Of a DNA stretch of 64,000 bases, positions 1-10,063 are shown one piece after another. This stretch comes from Channallabes apus (taxonomy: Eukaryota > Chordata > Actinopteri > Siluriformes > Clariidae). The notes beneath the pieces were generated by a model that was not told the DNA's origin, made no database searches, and worked only from the letters and a program-made list of their open reading frames with translations. How positions within the stretch are numbered: position 1 is the stretch's first letter; each line of letters starts with the position of its first letter. The position numbers were made by a program, and so were the translations under genes. The stretch covers positions 16,794,151 to 16,858,150 of the forward strand of contig CM060118.1 in the NCBI GenBank assembly GCA_030522415.1, written 5' to 3'.

Positions 1-1331
1 AGGCCTGATTACTGCCACACCTGTTTCAATCAAGAAATCACTTAAATAGGAGCTACCTGACACAGAGAAGTAGACCAAAAGCTAGACGTCATGCCAAGAT
101 CCAAAGAAATTCAGGAACAAATGAGAACAAAAGTAATTGAGATCTATCAGTCTGGTAAAGGTTATAAAGCCATTTCTAAAGCTTTGGGACTCCAGCGAAC
201 CACAGTGAGAGCCATTATCCACAAATGGCAAAAACATGGAACAGTGGTGAACCTTCCCAGGAGTGGCCGGCCGACCAAAATTACCCCAAGAGCGCAGAGA
301 CGACTCATCCGAGAGGCCACAAAAGACCCCAGGACAACATCTAAAGAACTGCAGGCCTCACTTGCCTCAATTAAGGTCAGTGTTCACGACTCCACCATAA
401 GAAAGGGACTGGGCAAAAACGGCCTGCATGGCAGATTTCCAAGGCGCAAACCACTTTTAAGCAAAAAGAACATTAAGGCTCGTCTCAATTTTGCTAAAAA
501 ACATCTCAGTGATTGCCAAGACTTTTGGGAAAATACCTTGTGGACCGACGAGACAAAAGTTGAACTTTTTGGAAGGTGCGTGTCCCGTTACATCTGGCGT
601 AAAAGTAACACAGCATTTCAGAAAAAGAACATCATACCAACAGTAAAATATGGTGGTGGTAGTGTGATGGTCTGGGGTTGTTTTGCTGCTTCAGGACCTG
701 GAAGGCTTGCTGTGATAGATGGAACCATGAATTCTACTGTCTACCAAAAAATCCTGAAGGAGAATGTCCGGCCATCTGTTCGTCAACTCAAGCTGAAGCG
801 ATCTTGGGTGCTGCAGCAGGACAATGACCCAAAACACACCAGCAAATCCACCTCTGAATGGCTGAAGAAAAACAAAATGAAGACTTTGGAGTGGCCTAGT
901 CAAAGTCCTGACCTGAATCCTATTGAGATGTTGTGGCATGACCTTAAAAAGGCGGTTCATGCTAGAAAACCCTCAAATAAAGCTGAATTACAACAATTCT
1001 GCAAAGATGAGTGGGCCAAAATTCCTCCAGAGCGCTGTAAAAGACTCGTTGCAAGTTATCGCAAACGCTTGATTGCAGTTATTGCTGCTAAGGGTGGCCC
1101 AACCAGTTATTAGGTTCAGGGGGCAATTACTTTTTCACACAGGGCCATGTAGGTTTGGATTTTTTTTCTCCCTAAATAATAAAACCCCTCATTTAAAAAC
1201 TGCATTTTGTGTTTACTTGTGTTATCTTTGACTAATAGTTAAATGTGTTTGATGATCAGAAACATTTTGTGTGACAAACATGCAAAAGAATAAGAAATCA
1301 GGAGGGGGGCAAATAGTTTTTCACACCACTG
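1..1331 (+). mobile_element. Tc1/mariner element, copy A (5' end outside window)
   Basis: The right end is intact: the terminal sequence ...TTTTTCACACCACTG stops at 1331 and is followed by the target TA (1332-1333). A second, inner repeat resembling the tip (TGTGTGAAAAAGTAATTGCCCCC on the opposite strand) lies near 1118-1142, giving the IR/DR end organisation of Sleeping Beauty-type Tc1 elements. Comparison with the complete copy at 36194-37795 shows that about 270 bp of the left end lie before position 1. The element is inserted in the RNase H part of a BEL/Pao polyprotein, whose frame resumes immediately after the TA. Confidence 0.95.
91..1113 (+). CDS. Tc1-family transposase, intact
   Basis: A 340-codon uninterrupted frame starting at the ATG in ACGTCATGCCAAGATCC. 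It encodes a cut-and-paste DNA transposase that binds the element's inverted repeats and joins the excised element to TA. The first ~110 residues form the paired-like DNA-binding region (two helix-turn-helix units, joined by a GRPR-type hook seen as SGRPTK at 58-63). The DD34E catalytic triad is present: D153 in WTDETK, D244 in QQDND, and E279 in NPIEM, the same numbering as Sleeping Beauty. Length matches the family's usual 340 residues. It differs from the copy at 36555-37577 at only five residues; three of those sites are Arg here and Cys/His there, consistent with CpG decay in the other copy, so this one looks nearer the ancestral protein. Whether it is expressed cannot be seen. Confidence 0.95.
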   Translation: MPRSKEIQEQMRTKVIEIYQSGKGYKAISKALGLQRTTVRAIIHKWQKHGTVVNLPRSGRPTKITPRAQRRLIREATKDPRTTSKELQASLASIKVSVHDSTIRKGLGKNGLHGRFPRRKPLLSKKNIKARLNFAKKHLSDCQDFWENTLWTDETKVELFGRCVSRYIWRKSNTAFQKKNIIPTVKYGGGSVMVWGCFAASGPGRLAVIDGTMNSTVYQKILKENVRPSVRQLKLKRSWVLQQDNDPKHTSKSTSEWLKKNKMKTLEWPSQSPDLNPIEMLWHDLKKAVHARKPSNKAELQQFCKDEWAKIPPERCKRLVASYRKRLIAVIAAKGGPTSY

Positions 1332-1333
1332 TA

Positions 1334-2222
1334 TCTCAAAACAGTTGTACTGTCAGTCCAAAACATAGTCCAGCAATTTCAGTTCTAGTTGTTGTTTTAA
1401 CATTTTGTCATTTTTCACAGCGACCACTGCCGCAGTCAGTTCCATTCTTGGAATGGTGGTTTGTTTCAGGGATGCTACACGAGAGTTCCCCATCATGAAT
1501 GCACAGTGTGTAAGTCCATCAGCATGGCTGTATCTTCGGTTATTTGGCATTTGAATGACTGCATTTTTTTAGTGGAAGGCCGATGTGGTAGTAATTATTT
1601 ATGAACTGCAGAGAGTTATTCACGGAGTCTGAAAACTGATAGTCTTCCTGTGACCACTCAGCCTTATCATCACAATTTCGTTCGGGAAAATCGTGGTTGA
1701 ACTGCTGTATCAGCGTTTGTTCTACACTTTCAATGGAGGTTCTGTTAACTGTAACTGGTTCATCGGGTTCTCGGAGAGGTTCGTTCACAGTCCATCCGAG
1801 AGCAGTCTGTACTGCGTATGGCCCTTCATGCCTGCTATTAATTACTCGCCATGGTTCTAGGAGTTTGTGCTCTTTATTTCCTATGAGAATTTCGATTCCA
1901 GCGTTAATCTGGGGCAACTTTACATCGCTAAGGTAGGGCCACATGTCGATGTCGTGCTGTTGTGGAATGCTTTCCACTGTAGCTGGGATATTCTTTTGTG
2001 TAAACACGTTGGGAAGTTCAATAAAGGTGTTTTTTTCCAGGCTACTAATCTCAAAATCATTGAGCATGTAGCTTTCTACTAGTTTTGTGGAGTTAACTTA
2101 ACTTGTACATTTAATTGCCTTGCTAATGACACTGTACAGAATGTGGTGGAACTACCTTGGTCTATAAATGCATACACTTCTGCCATTTTGTCACTTTTCT
2201 TGGACTTTATTTTAACAGGTAC
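1334..2222 (-). pseudogene. BEL/Pao retrotransposon polyprotein fragment, RT deleted
   Basis: Minus-strand pieces read in BEL/Pao order. Near 2110-2215 is the aspartic protease start (FIDQGSS-like, where D-x-G is the active site). At 1540-2067 follows the protease/linker with ILIGN and the typical PYAVQTALGWTVN stretch. At 1353-1550 is the RNase H region (IPRMELTAAVVAV), and 1334-1360 continues into WTDSTTVLRY in a shifted frame. The reverse transcriptase that should lie between the linker and RNase H is absent, so the segment carries a large internal deletion plus frameshifts. Its right edge is cut by the long LTR at 2223 and its left edge by Tc1 copy A at 1333. It is dead. Confidence 0.85.
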
Positions 2223-4078
2223 TGTAAGCATATTTATTCAATATATATTTAAGTAGGTAGAAATATAAATAAGAATTAATAATCACCATTATAGCATTAA
2301 CAGACAGAGGAAAGTCAGGAAAAGAAGAAGAAGAATATTCAATTATTGTCACATGTACTTTTTACAGCACAGCGAAATTTCTTCTTCGCATATCCCAATT
2401 AGGAAACTGGGGTCAGAGCGCAGGGTCAGCCAGCTTACAGCGCCCCTGGAGCAGATAGGGTTAAGGGCCTTGCTCAAGGGCTCAACAGTGGCAACTTGCC
2501 GATGCTGGGGTTCGAACCCCCGACCTTCCGATCAGTAACCCAGAAACCCACAGCCTTAACCGATTGAGCCACCACTGCCCTGAAAAGACAGGGGTACCCG
2601 AAACTTCATAAGACCAAGGAGCATGACAGGTCGTAAAACATAGACAAGATAAGGCGCCAGGTGCCGGACTAGCCGAAACTGAGCACACACACTTAAGGTG
2701 CCGGACTTAGCGGAAAAACTGAGCACACACACACTTAATGAAGAGTTGAGGGAAAGATCGGAAGTACATAAAAGGATAACTAGATGAGGTAATGAAAATA
2801 TAGAAGGACCAGAAACTGGACACAGCTGGAACCAACAGATAACCAGATAAGATAAGGGAGACATAAGACCAGAAACCAAAAATAATTGGACGAACCTAAA
2901 AGATTAATGAGGGAAAGAACGGATGGTCAGGCCGTAGAAACTCGATAAGAGAGGGGCTAACGGGGTGACTATGTAATCAATCATACATTAAAACCAAAAT
3001 TCAGAAGGATCAGGAGACAGTGTGTGTATGTGTCTGTGCGCAGGTGGCCGGAATCTGCCGACAGAATGTGTGTGCGCAGAGGATCTTCCTGATAAGGAAG
3101 AAACACAGAGCAGGGGTTTCCCCTATGTGTGTGTGAAAATGGCCATGGGCACAGACTGGATGGGCAGATAAGAAATAAACCAGAGCCACAGAGAGTCTTT
3201 TGAGTAACATTTTAAAAAGAGTAAGACACAGGATAAAATAAGCGTATCTACATGATAATAATATAAAATACAAAGTATAAAAGCCCAACGTAAAATACAA
3301 AACACAAGGGGTAAAAAGCATCGACAGAAATAAAAGTCCTTAGAAGGAACACGATCTGAACTGCCCTGGCTGTCCGAATCATCCACAGGGATGATGTCAT
3401 CAATGGAGAAGTTGCAGTTAGCTATAAGATAGAATGACATATATAAAAAACATTGAATTGGGTAAAATAAGGCAAATAAGTAATAAATAAATAAAGTACA
3501 GTAGTATAAAGGAGATGCTTACCCATGACTGGTCTCTTGAGAATGAAGAATAAACCAAAGAAACATGAGGAAAAAGTCTTGAAAACAAGCAACACCCCTA
3601 TATTATTAGAAAGACTTGAAAAATGTAAAGATAATGAGAAAAAAGCTCTCAAGCATAGTAAGAATCAGATAAGCACAAGGAGAAGTCAAAAAACGAGGTG
3701 TAATAATAACGGGAAAGAGTTATGAGCATGGAGAGGAGTCAGATAGCGAGGTGTATGATGTAATGGTACAAGATAAGAGAAATATAATTATAATGGAAGA
3801 ATTAATTGATAGAAACTGGAATAAAACAATTGATAGAACTGGATTATAATGGAATAAAAATTTGATGTGGTTAGCAAAAAGAGTGTATAGAGGAGGGGTC
3901 GGGAAATTCCCTGGGACTCCCCCCTCCTTCTCATGAAGTGTATAAAAGGTGTGTGCTTTTACTGTGAATTCAGTCTGCTCTTGACGGTGCTTGTATTTAC
4001 GACCTAAGCATTGCAAGTGCGGCTCACTGGGTTTTATTGCTGCAATAAATCCTCTTACTTCTTCCAGTTCTGTGTGGC
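2223..4078 (-). mobile_element. Long LTR, copy 1 (minus strand, 5'-truncated, coding part deleted)
   Basis: Reads on the minus strand as a diverged copy of the 50735-52696 LTR. Matching landmarks are the ATGG|GTAAGC splice donor (ATG at 3526-3524, GT at 3522-3521), the acceptor ...TTATAG (3423-3422) followed by CTAACTGC, the acidic VDDSDSQ coding stretch (around 3370-3390), the TATA-region homology near 3620, the two ~35-bp repeats with CTAAGTCCGGCACCTTA near 2640-2740, and the terminal ATGCTTACA at 2223. Relative to copy 3, most of exon 2's coding sequence is missing (junction near 3340), and a SINE is inserted at 2335-2581. Homology to the 5' end is lost beyond about 4078. The end at 2223 abuts BEL/Pao sequence, so the LTR landed in that older element. 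Confidence 0.7.
2335..2581 (-). repeat. tRNA-derived SINE (minus strand)
   Basis: On the minus strand the head carries RNA polymerase III box A (TGGCTCAATCGGTTA, near 2560-2575) and box B (GGGTTCGAACCCC, near 2510-2522), then a tRNA-unrelated body ending near 2336. The flanks read GAAAAGA on both sides (2319-2325 and 2582-2588). The empty-site arrangement can be read in the related LTR at 52565-52590, where GTCAGGAAAAG and AAAAGACAGGGG are continuous, so the insertion is confirmed by comparison within the window. Confidence 0.85.
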
Positions 4079-4319
4079 GTATTGGATGTGTGTGTTTGTT
4101 AGTGTATGTGTGTGGGGTCAGCTGCAGGGGCTTTGTTGTAGAGTCTCTCCTGAATCTCTCCTGGTTGGGGGTTGGGGAGCAGTGTGAAGTCTAGAGGACT
4201 CTGATGTCTGTGGTGTGACAGAGGTGGGGGTAGGGGTGCCTGTAGCAGATATTATTGGTGAGGGCAGTATGGGTGGAAAGGCAGGGGCAGATGAATCAAA
4301 CCTGTGGAGCCCGCTGGTG
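4079..4319. other. Unassigned GT-rich sequence
   Basis: Between the recognisable end of LTR copy 1 and the promoter-like block there is GT-rich, weakly repetitive DNA. I see no gene, terminal repeat or RNA signal in it. It could be a diverged 5' part of the LTR. Confidence 0.4.
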
Positions 4320-4551
4320 CCGTTCCGCGCGCTGATTGGTCGATGCGCCATAGAAAAAATCCTAAACCATTTCCTATTCATTTTCAATGGTAGTGCTAAA
4401 ACCACTACGGATGTAATATACTTTCGGCCGCTGTGCGCCCGCCCCGTTGGCGTCGTTCTGCGCGCTGATTGGTTGAGCCAGGACCTGAGTGAGACAGACG
4501 GACATTGGACATTGCGTTTGAACAACACAGAGACCCCCGCTGATCATCGGT
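4320..4551 (+). promoter_or_regulatory. GC-rich promoter-like block with possible non-coding first exon
   Basis: A CpG-richer island in AT-rich surroundings. It holds two near-repeats of GCGCGCTGATTGGT (4328-4341 and 4460-4473), each an inverted CCAAT box, and ends in a good 5' splice site (ATCG|GTAAGTTGA, GT at 4551-4552). The layout resembles a vertebrate TATA-less promoter with a short untranslated first exon. The nearest downstream candidate exon is at 10064-10247. The intron would then contain the hAT element at 5167-9549. No transcript evidence is available; this is inference from motifs only. Confidence 0.35.
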
Positions 4552-5166
4552 AAGTTGATAAACAGATAAATAGATGTTATCTCAGCTCTTCCGCTGTAAT
4601 CTGTTTGCTTTTGCAGAGTTTATCGTCTGTGTTAATCTTCACCATTCACTGACTGCTTGTCTAAACACTCTGTACACATCATTCATTCATTTAGTTAAAG
4701 GTCATTTAAATGAAGTAGCAACGAGACAAAAATGACAAATTTCATTAAAAAAGAAAAAAACCCGCTACATTTCATTCTGTTACATCTAACTCTAATGTGT
4801 TTATCTCATAAGGAATGTAATTATTGTAAACTATAGTATATTTGTCAACTTTGGGTGAATTTCCTGGTACTTATTGTGTACCACAAGTGGTTACTAAAGT
4901 TCAGCAGGTCTCTAATATGGTATTTTTGTTCATACTGTACCACAGTAGATATGTTAGTACACAATACTGGTGTGGTAAAGCACAGGCAGTATCATATTAA
5001 ATACCCACTGAACTTTAGTAGTACCCTGGTATTCACCATGGTAAGTGTTGTATATTATCCTTTGGAGGGAACCATAACAGGTAAAATGGCATTGCAGAAG
5101 TTACTGTGTAAATATTACTATTACTGTCGTACATAAACATGTGTAACATATTTTCTATGGTATCTC
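4552..5166. other. Non-coding sequence left of the hAT element
   Basis: AT-rich DNA without a convincing coding frame. It is continuous in character with 9558-10063 (both contain many GTAC/TGGTA words), so the hAT element appears to have inserted into one non-coding stretch, possibly an intron. Confidence 0.4.
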
Positions 5167-5622
5167 CAGAGGTGGAAAGAGTAATAAAATTTTGTACTCA
5201 AGTACAAGTACTGTTACTTCAGTGAAATTTTACTTAAGTACAAGTAAAGTTACAATTATAAAAATCTACTCAAGTAAAAGTAAAAAGTAGCTCATTAAAA
5301 AATTTACTCAGAGTAAAAGTTACCGAGCTACTTTTTTATTTTTTTTAACAGCGGGGGTGGGATGAGGCATTCGTAGTTCAAAAAAGATGAGCAGATGTAA
5401 ATCTCAATCTAGTTGTTTTTAACTGAAGGAACACCTTTGCATAATAAAGCTGTTGTCTTTCTTGTGCTTGAAAATCAAAGTGGTCACTTAAATATGGTGT
5501 TACAGTATGTCCCAGTCTAGGACCACAGAGCAAAAGAATGGTTCAGGGTTCTATTTATAATATATATAACTGTATGGAAATGGTGGTATATGGCAGAAAG
5601 AACTAGATCCAATCATTAACTG

Positions 5623-7188
5623 CACTGTAAAAAATAAATCCTGAAAATAGTTGTTGGAACAAAGAAATATATGTTGGGCTAATATAATGCTGGTGTCAAA
5701 AAAGAAAAATATGTTTTCTCAATGATTGTATAAATTTCATTACTCAACTAAGAAAGTTTCATCGAGGCAACGAATAAAACTGTGTTCATGAAACATTTAA
5801 CTGCACACAAACAATTTTATGTTGGACGAACAAGAGGGACCTCTGCGCATGCGCAAAAGCGTTCTTCCAGAATTTTCGAACTTCCCGCTATTTCCTCCCG
5901 AAATGGTGAGTACTTCATGGAAACTAACTGTCCTGCAAAGTAATTAGCAATTTTAGCTTTATAACATATATATTATCCAGCAGCAAGCTTTAGAACATTA
6001 TATTTTCGAGTGTTTATGTATATAATTTGGAGTGTTACAGTAGTTATCTGGCAATGCACTCGTTTCAGCTCCTAACGCATTTTTTTTTTCAGATGGTATG
6101 TACATTGACATTAATGTTAATCTATGAAACCGCTAAAGTTTAATTACGTTACATACATTTTATTCATTTTAATGACTGATAATTTCAAAGGCTATTTGAA
6201 AAAGACGGCGCGTTAGTGCACCACTGAGGGAGCTTAATGTTCTCACTTCATCATTCATTAACCTTATAGTGTCTGAAAACGGTTATAATGGCTAAACGGA
6301 CATTTTTTTGTCTAGGATTTTTAATGGTTTTGAACTACAAACGGTTACTTAATTAGTTATTCATATATTTTTCTTTTTGTATTTCAGGTATTAGGGAGAA
6401 TATCTGGGAAACACTGCTTACTGCATCTGCAAACAATCTCGGAGCTTGGCAAAATTATTTCACAACATTTTTTTTTTTTTATATCTTAAACCATTTCTGA
6501 GTTAAAGCAAATATTTTATTTTCAAATAAGCCACTGCACGTTTTTACTGAGAAATATCAGTATGTTTTGTTCCTCAAAGCAGAAGTCTATTTATCCAGTA
6601 TACTGTTTTGACTGAGTGTGATATTAGTAAGCTTTGTAACATGTATGTTAAGGGCACAGTTTCATTCTTGCATTTTGGAATGTTATTTGCATATTTTGTT
6701 ATAACAATGCAGCATTTGTTTATTTGTTGAAAGAGTAGCTGGATTGCACTTAATCAATGTTGATAGTCTTTAACAGGTGTTTAAAGTTTACATTAAAAAA
6801 ATATTCAAATTTAGAAGAATGTGTCATGTTATTTGAAATGTGGCCACAGTGAATAACCTACTCAAGTAAACTTTAAGATGTTAATTTTATAATTATGCAA
6901 GCATAATTTCCAATTCAAAATATACCTTTCAGTCAAATTGGAACATTTAATTGACACAACATTATATTTCAATTTGAGACTGCTTGTTGGCCTAACTAGG
7001 CATGTTTATTCAGCATAGAACATTTAGTTGACAGAATGTTTTATTTCAATTTGTGTGTACATTTAGAGGTAATCAGCACAGCAAAAACAAAATAGTTTAT
7101 ACAACTTAAATTGAGCCAACTAAAAATTTTAGATGCAACAGGTCACTAGAAATTTTTTAGTTGGAGTAGCAAGAATTTTTTTACAGTG
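5623..7188. mobile_element. TIR element nested in the hAT, family unknown
   Basis: The ends are inverted: CACTGTAAAAAAT at 5623 and TTTTTTTACAGTG ending 7188. Just inside both ends are ATAGTTGTTGGAAC-like and TTTTTAGTTGGAGTAGC-like words. No clear target duplication is visible (only TG/TG). The interior has no transposase. It does contain a small GC-richer segment (5835-5905) with TGCGCATGCGCA, a perfect NRF1-type palindrome, followed by AAATG|GTGAGT and later CAG/GT pairs near 6091 and 6387, which look like captured promoter and exon edges. Assigning a superfamily would need a database search. Confidence 0.5.
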
Positions 7189-7208
7189 TGATGAAATAAT
7201 GAGGTTTG

Positions 7209-7322
7209 TACACACACACACACACACACACCAGGAGGAGGATCAGATTCAGGTTGGACCCAGGCCAAAATAATAAACAAAATGGTATTTATATTTAGTA
7301 GCTACATTACCTGCAAAAAAAA

Positions 7323-7354
<32 letters not shown>
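7209..7354. repeat. CA microsatellites and poly(A) tract
   Basis: (CA)n at about 7209-7231, then a poly(A) run of more than 20 followed by a second (CA)n at about 7316-7354. Both lie in the outer hAT element. Confidence 0.9.
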
Positions 7355-7355
<1 letters not shown>

Positions 7356-7414
7356 CAAAAATACAGGTACCTTCCCGGACTCCCTAAACCAAAAACAATG
7401 AAATTATCTACAAA

Positions 7415-9019
7415 CAGGGGCAGACTGGCCATCGGGAGCACCGAGACATTTCCCGGTGGCCTGACGGTCGTTCTGGCCTGCCGGCTGCCGCTGTGCAGAC
7501 GATCAGCCTGGCATGTGATAGGCTGGTGTGCAACTACTAATTAATTGACGGATCTCTCAATCTACGAATCAGGCAATGGAAAGGGAAGATTAGAAGATCA
7601 GGAGGGAAAATTACACTCCCACATGACCTCCCACATGACCCAACGTCAGCGACGCACTGCCTAATATCTGGCTATATCCAGAGACAGGGTATATCTGACT
7701 AAATCATTCAAAAAATGGATCGTAAACGCAAAGGAGGAGCAGAGAGGGAGCGTATAAAAAGAAAAAAAGCCCCGGCCGCAGACGCAGCAAGCTGCTGCAA
7801 AATCCCAGCCATGTTCGCCAGTAAGGGAACAGGTCGGTCAAGATTACATTTACATTATATTTATAATAATTTGGCAGATGTACACTTTCTCCAAATCACT
7901 TAGATAATCACAATAGATAAAATTAAACCAACAAACGAGCAACAATATGTAAGTGCTGCTGTGCTGTGTCAAGTCTCGTTTCGTCTACATGTAGCATATT
8001 TTTAATATAATAAATAAAATGAATAAAAAGTAGACAAAATAGTGTTAGTGGGTCAAATTTTTTAAATAATAAATAAATCAAGTAGATGGTATGGAAAAGA
8101 ATACAGTATTAGTTATTTAGATTTTTCATTTCTAGTCTACAATATGCAGCCTACAATGTTTGTTTGTTTATTTATTTATTTAGAAAAGGTGAGGAAGGAA
8201 GCAGCAGCAGTAGCACTAGTGCTGCAAATGCTCCTGCTGTTGAGCTACAGTAGAGGTGGTGGACAGTCCAGCGTTAGAGTCAGAGCAGGAACCTTCAGGT
8301 AAAGTTTAAGATAAGCAAAACTAAACATGCAGGTAGCAGCCTATACTTTTTAAACAACATGTGCTTTTTATGATTTATAAGATCAGTAGTAGGACTGTGA
8401 TTTTGGGGACATACAACTGATGGCTGCACAATTATAAATACAGATTATTGAACACGCTTATTTCATATTGCAGAGCAACTAGATGTGCAGAGTGAGAGAG
8501 AGAAGGATTCAGGGAAAGATGAAGGAGACAGTGAAAGCCGGTGCACTAGTAGTGCTAATTACTTACTGTTTACTCTTACTGGTCTGTTCCACATAATGCC
8601 ATAATTGAGTAAACATTGTTATCTGTTACTTACGCTGTCATAGGTTTTGTTAAGTTTATTTGTGTTTGTGTTTCTGATACATTTGGTATACTAGAGTTGA
8701 GCATTGAAAATACATAAAATGTAAAATTTCAACATGTGAATGTGTCTCTTATTATCGCTTTTAAAAAGCCAATTTTCTATTTGTCATTGGTTTGGTAGTA
8801 TAAATGGTGTATTCCTAGTGAGTTGTTAAGGGTTATTTTTTTTTTATTCATTTATATTGCATCTGGTAGTCTACTGTACCTGTTACAATAATAGGGTTCG
8901 CCTACAAGTTTATCAGTCCAGTAGATTACATGACTAGGGTGGTGGTGACTGCAGCAGCAGAGGTGGCCTGGGAGTGGAGTCAAATTCCCGGCCTGAATTA
9001 TTGTCCCAGTCCGCCACTG
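7415..9019 (+). mobile_element. Second hAT element nested in the first, internally deleted
   Basis: The ends are CAGGGGCAGACTGG (7415) and CCAGTCCGCCACTG (9019). The perfect 8-bp target duplication TCTACAAA lies at 7407-7414 and 9020-9027. The length is 1605 bp, too short for an autonomous hAT. The left part keeps the start of a transposase gene (see 7715-7826 and exon-like remnants near 8185-8300 and 8473-8545). This is an internal-deletion derivative moved in trans, younger than the outer element. Confidence 0.92.
7715..7826 (+). pseudogene. hAT transposase N-terminal exon remnant
   Basis: Begins MDRKRKGGAERERIKRKK and continues with ...CKIPAMF, the usual start of fish ZMYM1/TTF-type hAT transposases (basic lead, then a K-I-x-x-MF stretch). 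Two further fragments in the element read as Ser-rich (SSSSSTSAANAPAVE, near 8190-8250) and acidic (near 8473-8545) and are bounded by splice-like CAG/GTAA edges. The BED/TTF zinc finger and the catalytic RNase-H-like domain are absent, so no transposase can be made. Confidence 0.6.
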
Positions 9020-9557
9020 TCTACAAATATATACAAAGACCAACCAAACCAAAGGGACAAAGCAATAATCAAAGTCAATTGGAGGCAAAAAGTCAAAACC
9101 AGAATACACAACCAAATATCAAAACGCCAAAATCACAACCTCTTTCATCTTTCCCACGTCTCTCTCTGGTTTATACATGGTCGCGCTAGTCGATGATGTC
9201 ACTCAGGGCGGAAGCGACTGTGTGGAAGGTCAGGTAGATGCCGATGTCAGAAAACCTGGAGTGGAGTCTGGAGCGGCGCGCGACCAGGACATGATACACA
9301 CACGCGAGCGCAACGGGACATTTATAAAGCATAATATCTTTTATTATTTTATAATTTTCATTCATTTATTTTTTTACTCAGTAGCGAATATGATTTAAAA
9401 TGTAGCGAATTACAATACTTCAGACAAAACGTACTTAAGTAAAAGTAAAATTACAGATTTTTAAAACTACTTTAAAAAGTAGAAATACACAAAAAAGCTA
9501 CTCAATTACAGTAACGCGAGTAAATGTAATTCGTTACTTTCCACCTCTGGGTATCTC

Positions 9558-10063
9558 CATCCATGTTCCACACAAGGGTGTGTACTAAAGTATGTGACAT
9601 GGTAGAATCATGTACCGTAGTGTAGTACATGTTCTATATCTGTGAATAAGTCCAAAAAATTAAATGCTACATGCCATCGTAAATTTTCTTATGTGTTGTG
9701 TTTTCATTCAATGTTATGTTAACTGTATTCATTGGATTTTAAGATATTTCAATGTTCTGTTTGTGCACTGTAAGTAAAGCCTTATTGTGCAAAATGTATA
9801 GTTTTTGTGATAGCTCCCATGTATCCGAGGGATTTCATGCCAGTGTCAGGCCTTTGCCGGCATTACAGATAATGTGTGTTTGTTTAATTTGGGCAGAAGG
9901 AAACATAGACAGTTAGAATTAGATAGTGCAGACAGTAAAAGTACCAGTGCTGATATTTAAACTTCATAATCCTTGTTACCGACTGAGCATTTATCAACAT
10001 ATTTTATAAAAACTATGCTTGTCTGTGATGCTTAATTAAACAAAATATTTGTTCTTTTTAACA
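9558..10063. other. Non-coding sequence right of the hAT element
   Basis: AT-rich, no convincing frame. It ends in a polypyrimidine/AG stretch (GTTCTTTTTAACAG, to 10063) that would serve as a 3' splice site for the candidate exon that follows. Confidence 0.4.

Larger units (their letters stand above)
5167..9549. mobile_element. hAT-superfamily DNA transposon, 4.4 kb, non-autonomous, with nested insertions
   Basis: Terminal inverted repeats begin CAGAGGTGGAAAG (5167) and end CTTTCCACCTCTG (9549). The subterminal regions on both sides are full of ACTCAAGTA/TACTTAAGTA words (5195-5290 and 9425-9520), as in hAT ends. A perfect 8-bp target duplication, GGTATCTC, flanks it (5159-5166 and 9550-9557); 8 bp is the hAT signature. 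No transposase frame of its own remains; the interior is largely two other elements (5623-7188 and 7415-9019) and CA/A microsatellites. Confidence 0.92.

Noticed and set aside
691..960. Antisense open frames inside the Tc1 transposase genes (also 37155-37424)
   Set aside because: Shadow frames of a conserved coding sequence; they repeat in every copy and have no features of their own.
2510..2582. Possible tRNA gene (boxes A and B on the minus strand)
   Set aside because: The tRNA-like head continues into a tRNA-unrelated body and tail and is inserted in an LTR; it is a SINE, not a tRNA gene. Same reasoning for 34420-34501.
9177..9398. Short frames near the right end of the hAT element
   Set aside because: They lie in the subterminal region of the transposon with no homology and no splice context.
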